From the NCBI GenBank assembly GCA_038147155.1, contig JAYQTA010000008.1, positions 1 to 64,000 of the forward strand: DNA of 64,000 nt. Direction: 5' to 3'. Position 1 is the first letter of the stretch, and every line of letters starts with the position of its first letter. The notes under the pieces are model-generated. The model had not been told where the DNA came from. It ran no database searches and saw nothing but the letters and a program-made list of their open reading frames with translations. Of the stretch, positions 26,040 through 33,126 are shown piece by piece. Made by a program: the position numbers and the translations under genes. Origin of the DNA: Australimonas brisbanensis. Its GTDB lineage: Bacteria > Chloroflexota > Dehalococcoidia > Lucifugimonadales > Australimonadaceae.

Positions 26040-27107
26040 CTAGAGCAGCGAGCGGCCCTCGAAGCGCTCGCGCCAGCGGGGCAGCGCCTCCGGGTTGAAG
26101 ATGTGCTCGGGCACCTGCCCGCGCAGCGCGCGTAGCACGTCCTGGTTGCCCCACACGATGCCGGGGCCTATCCCCGCGCCGTGGTTGTGAGCGGCCATGT
26201 GCGGGGAGAGGAACACCCGGTCATCCATGGCCAGCAGTGGGTTATCGGGGGAGATGGGCTCATGCTCCATCACGTCCAGCGCCGCACCGGCGATGCGCTG
26301 GGTGCGCAGCGCGTCGATGAGCGCCTCCTCGTCCACGGCCGGCCCGCGCGCGGTGTTCACCAGGACCGCGGTGTGCTTCATCCTGTTGAACTGCGCCGTG
26401 GAGAGCATGTGGCGCGTCTCCTTGGTGAGCGTCACGTGGACGGACACCACGTCGGAGGTCTCCAGCAGCGCGTCCAGCGTGCGCATGCGCTCCACGCCCA
26501 GCTCTCCGAAGCGCGCATCGTCCACGTACGGGTCGTAGGCCACGATGCGCATATCCCACGGGCGCATCAGCTTGGATACCCGCGTGCCGATGCGCCCGAG
26601 GCCGATGATGCCTAGCGTGATGCCCTCATAGCCGTCCTCGCGCCGCCCCACGTAGGTGCCGGTCAGGGCGAAGTCGCGCCACGCGCCCGTCTCCTTCACC
26701 CACCGGTCGCGCTCGCGCATCTTCTTGAGCATGGTGAGCATGAGCGTGACGGTGTACTCGGCCACGCCGCCCCAGTTAGCCTCCGTGGGTGCGTGCGTCA
26801 CCAGGATGCCCAGCTCCGTGGCCGTGTCCACGTCGATCTCGTCCACGCCCACCGTGTACTTGGCGATGATGCGCAGCGTCTCCGAGGCGCTCATGACCGC
26901 GCGGTCGATGCGCGTGTTCTTGATGCTCGTGCCCACCAGCGCGTCGGCATCGCGCGCCAGCGCCACCATGCGCTCCGGCGGGTCCGCCGTGGGGTTGGCC
27001 CAGTCCGCCGAGCCCAGCGCCACCTCGCACCCGCGCGACTCGAAGAATGCGGGGCCCTCCTCGTTGCCACGGGCGAACATGAAGACCTTTGGCTTGTCGG
27101 CGGGCAT
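26040..27107 (-). CDS. D-2-hydroxyacid dehydrogenase, phosphoglycerate-dehydrogenase-like
   Basis: This 355-residue NAD-dependent dehydrogenase has GITLGIIGLGRIGTRVSKLM (cofactor motif), VAYDPYVDD, VLVNTARGPAVDEEALI (substrate Arg) and the catalytic Glu in DVMEHEPISPDNPL, with SPHMAAHN carrying the His. The ATG at 27107 has GGAGG eight bases upstream. It leads the operon with the ThDP enzyme and cupin. Lack of a C-terminal ACT domain argues against a serine-biosynthetic PGDH. Confidence 0.9.
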   Translation of the reverse strand: MPADKPKVFMFARGNEEGPAFFESRGCEVALGSADWANPTADPPERMVALARDADALVGTSIKNTRIDRAVMSASETLRIIAKYTVGVDEIDVDTATELGILVTHAPTEANWGGVAEYTVTLMLTMLKKMRERDRWVKETGAWRDFALTGTYVGRREDGYEGITLGIIGLGRIGTRVSKLMRPWDMRIVAYDPYVDDARFGELGVERMRTLDALLETSDVVSVHVTLTKETRHMLSTAQFNRMKHTAVLVNTARGPAVDEEALIDALRTQRIAGAALDVMEHEPISPDNPLLAMDDRVFLSPHMAAHNHGAGIGPGIVWGNQDVLRALRGQVPEHIFNPEALPRWRERFEGRSLL

Positions 27108-27215
27108 GGGCGGGCCTCCAGGATGGGCTTGGGGGGCTTGCGGGCGCGCGCATGATGCACCGGGCGCGCGAGAGTGGCAAGCCAGATCCGTTTGCGTGGT
27201 GGTGGCGCGCTTCGC

Positions 27216-27221
27216 TAGAAT
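27216..27221 (+). promoter_or_regulatory. -10 box TAGAAT for tRNA-Thr
   Basis: CGCTAGAATC lies 13 bases before the tRNA 5' end, which fits transcription starting just ahead of the mature tRNA. The hexamer and its context match the -10 boxes of several protein genes here. Confidence 0.55.
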
Positions 27222-27234
27222 CAGCGGGTCAGGC

Positions 27235-27308
27235 GCCACCGTAGCTCAGCGGCAGAGCAGCTGTTTCGTAAACAGCAGGTCGTGGGTTCGATTCCCCCGG
27301 TGGCTCCA
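27235..27308 (+). tRNA. tRNA-Thr (anticodon CGT)
   Basis: A full cloverleaf can be drawn. The acceptor stem is GCCACCG paired with CGGTGGC, with T as discriminator and an encoded CCA (27306-27308). The D-arm is GCTC...GAGC. The anticodon stem is GCTGT/ACAGC around the loop TTCGTAA, with anticodon CGT at 27267-27269. The T-arm is GTGGG/CCCCC around TTCGATT, with one weak pair. It reads ACG threonine codons. No other tRNA adjoins it. Confidence 0.96.
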
Positions 27309-27433
27309 GCCTGCCCCACCCGTTGCCCCACTCTCACCGGCGCGCCCCCTGGGCGTGCCGGTGCTGTGGTCACGCGGCTCACCACGGCCACCTTATTAAC
27401 CTCCCCGTCACCAAACTTGGGGGTACGCACGCA

Positions 27434-27459
27434 GGTACCGGCGCGGGAACGCCGGTACC
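27434..27459 (+). other. perfect 10-bp hairpin in the spacer after tRNA-Thr; possible small RNA
   Basis: GGTACCGGCG, a six-base loop, then CGCCGGTACC. With the intrinsic terminator 50 bases further on, this could be the body of a short non-coding RNA or a processed trailer of the tRNA transcript. No protein is encoded in 27309-27565. Promoter evidence for an independent RNA is weak (TATTAA near 27.39 kb). Confidence 0.35.
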
Positions 27460-27510
27460 GTGCACTTGTGACCCCGACGGAGCGGCACCCGCCGGGAACA
27501 CACCGCTCAG

Positions 27511-27540
27511 GCCCCCGGCGCATGCCGGGGGCCTTATTGT
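27511..27540 (+). terminator. rho-independent terminator downstream of tRNA-Thr
   Basis: A 9-bp stem, GCCCCCGGC / GCCGGGGGC with a four-base loop, is followed by CTTATTGTT. The T-rich side is on the plus strand, so it ends plus-strand transcription coming from the tRNA side, facing the minus-strand YajQ gene. Confidence 0.75.
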
Positions 27541-27565
27541 TGGTGGAGGTGCGGGAAAGGGGGGC

Positions 27566-28051
27566 CTAGTCGCGGAAGTTGATGTACTGGAGCGGCAGGT
27601 CTAGTTCCATGCCCTTGATGTGGGCGATGGCCTCCTGCAGGTCGTCGCGCTTCTTGCCGCTCACGCGCAACTCCTGCCCCTGCACCGCCACCTGCACCTT
27701 AATTTTGGTGGCCTTGATGGACTTGACGATGTTCTTGGCCACGTCGGACTCGATGCCCTGGCGGATGCCCACCTTCTGGCGCAGCGAGCCCTTGGCGGCG
27801 GGCTCGGCGGTCTTGAAGTCCAGGGCGCGCACGTCCACGGAGCGGCGCGCGCAGTAGCCCTTGAGCAGGTCCTGCATCTGGCGCAGCAGCATCTCATCGT
27901 CGGCGGTGATGGTCAGCGATTCGCCGTCGCGCTCGATGGCGCACATCGTCCCCTTCAGGTCGAAGCGCGTCTGGCACTCGCGCTGCACGCCGTGGATCGC
28001 GTTGTCCAGCTCGGCGGATTCGGTACGGGAGACCACGTCGAACGAGGGCAT
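27566..28051 (-). CDS. YajQ family nucleotide-binding protein
   Basis: YajQ proteins are small cytosolic proteins; some bind cyclic di-GMP. The 161-residue product shows the conserved start MPSFDVVSRTESAELDNAI, then RFDLKG and ERDGESLTITADDE. The later part, KTAEPAAKGSLRQKV followed by IVKSIKATKIKVQVAVQG, ends in GKKRDDLQEAIAHIKGMELD. Length and motif order are normal. The ATG at 28051 has AGGAGGTG upstream. Confidence 0.95.
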   Translation of the reverse strand: MPSFDVVSRTESAELDNAIHGVQRECQTRFDLKGTMCAIERDGESLTITADDEMLLRQMQDLLKGYCARRSVDVRALDFKTAEPAAKGSLRQKVGIRQGIESDVAKNIVKSIKATKIKVQVAVQGQELRVSGKKRDDLQEAIAHIKGMELDLPLQYINFRD

Positions 28052-28187
28052 GGGCACACCTCCTTGTGTCCCCCACAGCCTAGCGCGCCGGAGCGTGGGG
28101 TTCAAAAGGGGATGGGGCTCCCACGGCGGCGCGGGGCGTGGTAGTCTCGCTCCAACACCTGCGGGTTCCCCGCACAGGAGGAGCGAG

Positions 28188-28382
28188 ATGGCCGTGCGTC
28201 AGAGTGTCGTCATCGCCTACGCCTGCCCGAGCTGCGGCAAGCAGACCGTGGTCAACCGGGAGGAGGGCCCCAAGCCGTTCCTGGAGTGGGAGAACACCCT
28301 GTGGCTGGAGCGCACCTTCGTGTGCACCTCCTGCAACTGGTCGGCCCCCGTCGCCCATGTGCCCGTGGGCAACAAGGCCTAG
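28188..28382 (+). CDS. small zinc-ribbon protein
   Basis: A 64-residue protein with two CxxC knuckles, ACPSCGKQ (near residue 12) and CTSCNWSA (near 47), separated by about 30 residues. This is a typical zinc-ribbon spacing. The ATG follows AGGAGGAGCGAG, a strong ribosome site, and a -10-like TAGTCT followed by CGC lies near 28142. Function is not known; nucleic-acid or protein binding is possible. Confidence 0.75.
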   Translation: MAVRQSVVIAYACPSCGKQTVVNREEGPKPFLEWENTLWLERTFVCTSCNWSAPVAHVPVGNKA

Positions 28383-28387
28383 CGCGA

Positions 28388-28412
28388 CGCAGGGGGTGTC
28401 CCCCTGACGACT
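28388..28412 (-). repeat. short fragment of the dispersed repeat
   Basis: CGCAGGGGGTGTCCCCCTGA matches, in reverse orientation, the GGGGGACACCCCC hairpin of the full elements. It sits between the zinc-ribbon gene and the lipoprotein gene. Confidence 0.45.
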
Positions 28413-28459
28413 ACGAGAGAGACGAGGGCGGCGCGTATGCGCCGCCCCGCGGGGTGGAA

Positions 28460-28864
28460 ATGCCTCTGCCGGATCCCGCCATGCGCCCTACCCTCTCCGC
28501 CGTTGCCCTCCTGTTCACCCTGGCGCTGGCCGCCTGCGGGAATGGGACGCCCGCGCCCGCTCGGACGGGCACACTGGAGGGGCGCGAGGTCATCGGCCCG
28601 CTGTGCCCGGTGGAGCCGTGCACCGGCGCGGCGAACCCCTACGAGGGGCGCTCCCTGGAACTGCGCGGGGCCTACCAGCCCCTGCGGCTGGTGGGGCTGG
28701 AGTCGGACGGGCGTTTCAGCGCCAGCGTGCCCGCCGGGCTCTACACCGTGGGGCTGACGGACTGCGGCTTCCTGGGGTGCGGTGTGACGCTGCCCACCCG
28801 GGTGGAGGTGCGCGCCGGTGAGACGGCCACCCTCACCATCCAGATAGACACCGGGATACGCTGA
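28460..28864 (+). CDS. small secreted lipoprotein, function unknown
   Basis: The 134-residue protein has a signal peptide of the lipoprotein kind (LSAVALLFTLALAAC), with the lipobox LAAC near residue 27. The mature part is small, beta-rich and has two further Cys pairs (GPLCPVEPC, DCGFLGCG). It resembles a carboxypeptidase-regulatory-like or transthyretin-like sandwich: GRFSASVPAGLYTVGL followed by EVRAGETATLTIQI. The start may be the ATG at 28460 or, seven codons later, 28481. It is probably anchored on the outer face of the cell membrane. Confidence 0.75.
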   Translation: MPLPDPAMRPTLSAVALLFTLALAACGNGTPAPARTGTLEGREVIGPLCPVEPCTGAANPYEGRSLELRGAYQPLRLVGLESDGRFSASVPAGLYTVGLTDCGFLGCGVTLPTRVEVRAGETATLTIQIDTGIR

Positions 28865-28896
28865 GGGCGCGTGGGCCGTCCGGCCCACGCATACAA

Positions 28897-29014
28897 CCCT
28901 AGAGGGGTGCAGGGGAGAGGTCCCCTCTCCCCGCCGGGGGTAGCGCCGAGAGGCGCGCAGGGGGTGTCCCCCTGCCACTCAACCCGAGAAGGGTGCAGGG
29001 GGTGCCCCCCTGCC
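28897..29014 (-). repeat. left-half copy of the dispersed TIR element, reversed, plus an extra hairpin
   Basis: Read on the minus strand this is GGGGGACACCCCCTGCGCGC, then CCCCCGGCGGGGAG and a final CACCCCTCTAGG, matching the left half of the full elements. A second copy of only the first hairpin (GCAGGGGGTGCCCCCCTG) follows at about 28995. It lies between two genes that face each other. Confidence 0.55.
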
Positions 29015-29015
29015 G

Positions 29016-30350
29016 TCAGAGAGCGGGTGGGGTGTCGGGGTTCCGGGGCGGGCGGGCGATGAGCATCAGCAGCGCGGAGGCGAGGAACGCCACGCCGAAG
29101 ATCATGAACGCCAGCTCGTAGGAGCCGGTGACGTCGCGGATGATGCCGGCGGCGATGGGCCCCACGGGGTTGATGAACGCGTTGAACAGGCCCATATAGC
29201 CCCGGATGGCCCCCATGGACCGGCGCCCGAAGTAGTTGGGCACCACTACCCGCTGGGTGACGGTCCACCCGCCCTGGGCCAGACCGAAGGTGAGCCCGAA
29301 GGCGATGGCGCCCGCCAGGGTATTCACGCTGACGATGACCGCCATGCTCGCCAGGTACACCCCCGCCACCAGCATCAGCACGAACCGCACGTGCAGCCGA
29401 TCCAGCACCCAGCCCCAGACGAAGGTGGTGAGGGCCGAGGTCATGGCGAAGGTGAAGACGATGAACGCCGAGTCCCGGAACGGCACGCCCAGCTCCCGGA
29501 AGTGGGGGACGGCGTGCAGGTTGGTGGCGGTCTGGGCGAAGTAGATGATGGAGGTGGCCAGCAAAATGAACCAGAAGGCGCTGGTGCGCCGGGCTTGCGC
29601 CACGGTCCACGTCTGCGCGTCCACGGCCGCCTGCTGGGCTGCGAGGCCGCGCGTGGGAGCGGTGGCCTGCTCGCCAGGCTGAGCGCCGTCAGGCAGGAGG
29701 CCGTAGTCCTCCGGGCGGCGGCGGAAGAACAGGAAGGCGGGCACGCTGACCAGCACCAGCACCGCCGCGGCGGAGGCGAAGTAGGCCCCACGCCAGCCCA
29801 CGGCCAGGATCAGCGGCACCACGGCCAGCGGCACCAGCGCCTGGCCGAAGCGCAGGCCGAAGCCCGCCAGGGCCGTGGCGCGACCACGCTTGCGCAGGAA
29901 CCAGTTGGAGATGGAGAGGGTGGCTCCCAGCTGCACGCCCGCCAGCACCATGCCCCGGCCCGCACCGAAGAAAATCCACATGTGCCAGGGTGCCTGCATC
30001 ACCGCCAGGCCCAGCAGCGCACCGGCCACCACCATGCCGGAGATGGTGGTGACGGCCCGTGCGCCGGACCGGTCCATCAGTCGCCCCACCAGGTAGGTGA
30101 GGATGGACCCGGCAAAGGAGCCTGCGGTGAAGGCGGCGGAGACCTCCGCGCTGGACCAGCCGGTATCGTCCTGGATCGGCTTGAACCAGACCGAGAGCAC
30201 CGGCCCGTACATGGGCACCGAGGCGAAGGAGACGACGAGGGCCGTCGCGGCGACGGCCCAGCCATAGAAGATGCCCCTGAAGGGCCAGAGCAAACGCGGA
30301 GCGGGGGCCTCGTGGCCCCCACCGTCAGCGTTGTGTGTGTCTCTGGCCAC
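29016..30350 (-). CDS. MFS transporter (monocarboxylate/oxalate-formate type)
   Basis: This 444-residue protein has twelve predictable membrane segments and MFS signatures: YLVGRLMDRSGARAVTTISG in the loop between helices 2 and 3, and FFGAGRGMVLAGVQLGATLS. The Gly-rich helices and long central loop (about 195-225, rich in Pro and Glu) resemble the monocarboxylate/oxalate-formate antiporter branch. The GTG start (30350) follows the amidohydrolase stop by three bases, so both are one transcript. Together they look like an uptake-and-hydrolysis pair for a small organic acid or amide. Confidence 0.85.
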   Translation of the reverse strand: MARDTHNADGGGHEAPAPRLLWPFRGIFYGWAVAATALVVSFASVPMYGPVLSVWFKPIQDDTGWSSAEVSAAFTAGSFAGSILTYLVGRLMDRSGARAVTTISGMVVAGALLGLAVMQAPWHMWIFFGAGRGMVLAGVQLGATLSISNWFLRKRGRATALAGFGLRFGQALVPLAVVPLILAVGWRGAYFASAAAVLVLVSVPAFLFFRRRPEDYGLLPDGAQPGEQATAPTRGLAAQQAAVDAQTWTVAQARRTSAFWFILLATSIIYFAQTATNLHAVPHFRELGVPFRDSAFIVFTFAMTSALTTFVWGWVLDRLHVRFVLMLVAGVYLASMAVIVSVNTLAGAIAFGLTFGLAQGGWTVTQRVVVPNYFGRRSMGAIRGYMGLFNAFINPVGPIAAGIIRDVTGSYELAFMIFGVAFLASALLMLIARPPRNPDTPPAL

Positions 30351-30353
30351 GGA

Positions 30354-31517
30354 CTAGCGACCGATCCCGAAGAACTCCTTGGCGTTCCCACAGATCATCA
30401 TGTCCACCTCGTTGGCGGGCACGCCCTTGAAGTTGAAGTCGATGACCCGGTCCGAGTCCGGCCAGTCGGACTCCTGGTGCGGGAAGTCGGAGGCCCACAT
30501 GAGCCGGTCCACGCCGATGTGGTGACGCAGCTCAACACCGGAACGGTCCTGCTGGAAGCCCCAGTAGAAGAACTTCTTCAGGTACTCGGAGGGCATGCCG
30601 TCCAAGGGCTTGAAGCCCAGCTCCTTCTCGGCCCAGTGGATGTGGCGGTTGTAGCGCACGTCCGCCATCTCCATGAAGAAGGGCACCCAGCCCAGGTACA
30701 TCTCCAGGCACCCGACGCGCAGCTCAGGCATGCGGTCGAACAGGCGCGAGAGCACCAGCTGCACGCAGTTGGTGCCGCCCACGCGGGCAAAGCGCTGCAC
30801 CTGGAAGGCGAGCTCGGTCTGCTTGAGCGCCTCGGCGTCGTTGTTGGGGTAGTCCAGCAGGCGCTGGTTCGGGTCGCCGGAGCGGTCCAGCTCCACGTGC
30901 AGGCACACCTTGATGTCCCGCTCCAGGGAGGCCGCCCAGAACTTGTCATCCTCCGGCTGCGGGCGCCCGCCGCCGTTGGGGAAGGTCGTCAGCACCACGG
31001 CCTTGGCGCCCAGGTCGGCGCAGTGGTTGAGCTCCGCCGTGGCCGCGTCCACGCCCGTGGTGGGGATGGTGCCGATGGGGAAGAGGCGCTCCCGGTCGGC
31101 CGAGGCGTAATCCTCCTGCGTCCAGTCGTTCCAGCCGCGGAAGATGGCGTTCTGCAGCCCCGCGTCCTTCACCTTGGCCCAGTAGCGCGGGCCCACCACC
31201 ACCGCCGGGAAGAGCACCTCGGCGTCGGTCTTGTCCTTGTCCTGCTCGGCGAGGCGCTGCTGCGCGGTGCCGGTGCCCGGGGTGGAGTCGTAGGTCTGCC
31301 CGTAGGGCTTCCACTCATCGCGCCCCTTGCCGCCGTACAGGTCCATGGGGTTCTGACGCGCGGGCATGTCACCGATGACCGTGCCGTCGCCGCCGTCGTC
31401 CAACTTCACCGTGCGGGGAGCCTGGTCGCGGTACTTCTTCTCGATGCGGTGCACCCACCGCTCGTTGGGTACCTCCAGGTGCGAGTCCGCGGAGATGCGC
31501 TTGTATTGACGTGCCAT
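30354..31517 (-). CDS. amidohydrolase-related (Amidohydro_2) metal-dependent hydrolase
   Basis: This TIM-barrel enzyme of 387 residues has the start ISADSHLEV (the D-x-H metal motif), then CLHVELDRSG, ELRVGCLEMYLGWVPFF and LMWASDFPHQESDWPDS with the metal Asp. These blocks follow the amidohydrolase-2 family that includes decarboxylases and lactone hydrolases. The ATG at 31517 has GGAGG upstream; a Met five codons earlier is less likely. It is the first gene of the pair with the MFS transporter. Confidence 0.85.
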   Translation of the reverse strand: MARQYKRISADSHLEVPNERWVHRIEKKYRDQAPRTVKLDDGGDGTVIGDMPARQNPMDLYGGKGRDEWKPYGQTYDSTPGTGTAQQRLAEQDKDKTDAEVLFPAVVVGPRYWAKVKDAGLQNAIFRGWNDWTQEDYASADRERLFPIGTIPTTGVDAATAELNHCADLGAKAVVLTTFPNGGGRPQPEDDKFWAASLERDIKVCLHVELDRSGDPNQRLLDYPNNDAEALKQTELAFQVQRFARVGGTNCVQLVLSRLFDRMPELRVGCLEMYLGWVPFFMEMADVRYNRHIHWAEKELGFKPLDGMPSEYLKKFFYWGFQQDRSGVELRHHIGVDRLMWASDFPHQESDWPDSDRVIDFNFKGVPANEVDMMICGNAKEFFGIGR

Positions 31518-31613
31518 CGGGTCGTCCTCCATGCCTGTTCGTACGGTCGGTGCACAGGGACGTTACCGAACGGCGGGGTGCGCGTCAACGCGCGCGAACG
31601 CGCGCGTTGCTGT

Positions 31614-31885
31614 CCCGCTCACTTCGTTCGTTCGTTACAGGGGACTCCCCTGCGCGTCTGCGGCGCTACCCCGTCTCCGCTCGCTGGGTGCTCGCTCATG
31701 GCAGCAGGCGCGTGGCCAGCACGCATAGAACGGGGCACGCAGTGGGGCGCAGCCCCAAACCCGCTCACCAGCAACGGCGGGGCTAGGGGGGTGCAGTGGG
31801 GGAGGGCACCTCCCCCCTGCCGGGGGTTCGGCGCGCAGCGCGCAGGGGGTGTCCCCCTTCAATCGAGCGAGTACAGCGAGCGGGG
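31614..31885 (-). repeat. full-length GC-rich intergenic element with terminal inverted repeats
   Basis: The element is about 272 bp in reverse orientation. Its ends (CCCGCTCACTTCGTTCGTTC and, on the other side, GAGCGAGTACAGCGAGCGGG) form imperfect terminal inverted repeats of about 25-30 bp. Internal parts match the element at 34218-34534 block by block. It fills most of the 374-base gap 31518-31891, where no gene is seen, and translates only into Pro/Arg-rich nonsense. No transposase is encoded. Confidence 0.75.
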
Positions 31886-31891
31886 AGCGCG

Positions 31892-32536
31892 CTAGCGCGC
31901 GGGCACGAACCGGTAGCCGAAGCCACGCACGGTCTCGAAGCGGCTGCCCCGGCTGGAGCCGCGGTCCAGTTTGCGGCGCAGGTAGCACATGTACACGCGC
32001 ACGTTCTCCGGACCGCCCGCGCCGCCTCCCCAGGCCAGGTCCAACAGGCGCTCCGGAGAGAGCAACATGCCGGGGTGACGCAGAAAGGCAGCCAGCAGGC
32101 GGAACTCCTGGGGTGAGAGATCCACGGGCCGACCGCGCAGCGCAACCTCGTGGCTGGCCAGGTCCACCTCAAGTTCCGCGTCTCTGTACGTGCTGGAGGC
32201 GCCACTCGCCGTTGCGCCTGCGACGCTGGAGCGGCGCAGCACCGCGCCCACCCGGGCCAGCAACTCCTCGCGGGGGATCGGCTTGACCACGTAGTCGTCG
32301 GCCCCGGTGTGCAGGCCACGCACCTTCTCGTGCTCGCCTGCATAGCCGGAGAGCATGATCACCGGGGTCTGGGAGAACTCACGCAGGCGCTGGACGAAGG
32401 CCCACCCGTCCATGCCGGGCATGCCCACGTCGGTGATGATCAGGTGCGGACGCTGCTCGAACACCATGCGCAGCGCCCCGCCGCCATCGAGGGGCTCGGC
32501 GGCATCGCCACCGACATGGCGCTGCTGGCTCGCCAC
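31892..32536 (-). CDS. OmpR-family response regulator with truncated receiver
   Basis: The 214-residue frame has receiver sequence from ALRMVFEQRPHLIITDVGMP (phospho-accepting Asp in ITDV) through VIMLSGYAG and DYVVKPIPREELLARV. A winged-helix DNA-binding domain follows (LSPQEFRLLAAFLRHPGMLL, VRVYMCYLRRKLDRG, FETVRGFGYRFVPAR). The first strand and helix of the receiver, with the acidic pair, are missing. The 20 or so residues before ALRM are out of family and antisense to a plus-strand remnant. The frame can be read from 32536, but the protein is probably not phosphorylatable in the normal way, so it is likely a recombination product. Confidence 0.75.
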   Translation of the reverse strand: MASQQRHVGGDAAEPLDGGGALRMVFEQRPHLIITDVGMPGMDGWAFVQRLREFSQTPVIMLSGYAGEHEKVRGLHTGADDYVVKPIPREELLARVGAVLRRSSVAGATASGASSTYRDAELEVDLASHEVALRGRPVDLSPQEFRLLAAFLRHPGMLLSPERLLDLAWGGGAGGPENVRVYMCYLRRKLDRGSSRGSRFETVRGFGYRFVPAR

Positions 32537-32557
32537 TTCCCCGAGCAGGGCAACTAG
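32486..32557 (+). pseudogene. possible C-terminal remnant of a plus-strand gene
   Basis: On the plus strand the bases before 32557 read IEGLGGIATDMALLARHFPE and three more residues to a TAG. That TAG shares CTAG with the orn stop, the arrangement used by other convergent gene pairs here. The text is protein-like but I cannot name a family. Upstream of about 32486 the plus strand becomes antisense to the response regulator, so this looks like a broken end left by a recombination. Chance protein-likeness in GC-rich DNA is the alternative. Confidence 0.35.
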
Positions 32558-33126
32558 CGCCCCGGCCCGTCCAGGGGTGGGGCAGCGAAGACTCGCTGAC
32601 GGTACCAGCGCAGCTCCTCGATGCTCTCGCGGATGTCATCCAGCGCCAGGTGTGAGCCCTTCTTGTTCGGCGCCTGGAGCGAGAACGGGTACCAGCGGCG
32701 CACCAGTTCCTTCACCGACGAGACGTCCACGATGCGGTAGTGCAGGTAGGCGTCGAACGCCGGCATCTCTCTTGCGATGAACAACCGGTCCTGATGCACC
32801 GAGTTGCCGCACAGGGGCGATGCCTTCTCACCCACGTACTCACGAACGAAGTCGAGGGTGCGCCGCTCCGCCTCGGCGATGTCCACCGCACTCTCCCGCA
32901 CCCGCGCCAGCAGTCCAGAGGCCTTGTGGGTGCGCAGCGACCACTCGTCGATGCGCGCCAGCTCCTCATCGGTGCGCCGCACCGCCAGCACCGGCCCCTC
33001 GGCGATGACGTTCAGGTGGGCGTCGGTGACGATGGAAGCCACCTCGATGATGACGTGGCGCGCTGGGTCGAGCCCCGTCATCTCCAGGTCCACCCACACC
33101 AGCGGGGCGCTGGACGGGGGGTTCAT
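32554..33126 (-). CDS. orn: oligoribonuclease
   Basis: Orn degrades 2-5-nucleotide RNAs, including the pGpG formed from cyclic di-GMP. The 190-residue protein has all DEDDh motifs: VWVDLEMTGLDP (Exo I), GNSVHQDRLFIAREMP (Exo II) and HLALDDIRESIEELRWYR (Exo III), with the His before LALDD. The ATG overlaps the rluB-type stop as ATGA, so translation is coupled. Presence of orn beside a YajQ gene 5 kb away hints at cyclic di-GMP use, but no cyclase is seen in the window. Confidence 0.96.
   Translation of the reverse strand: MNPPSSAPLVWVDLEMTGLDPARHVIIEVASIVTDAHLNVIAEGPVLAVRRTDEELARIDEWSLRTHKASGLLARVRESAVDIAEAERRTLDFVREYVGEKASPLCGNSVHQDRLFIAREMPAFDAYLHYRIVDVSSVKELVRRWYPFSLQAPNKKGSHLALDDIRESIEELRWYRQRVFAAPPLDGPGR

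Noticed and set aside
24313..26043. 576-codon plus-strand frame opposite the ThDP enzyme gene
   Set aside because: Shadow frame; the minus strand has the conserved enzyme motifs and a good ribosome site.
31635..31988. Pro/Arg-rich open frame across the 31.6 kb repeat
   Set aside because: It is translated repeat DNA; similar nonsense peptides arise at each copy of the element.
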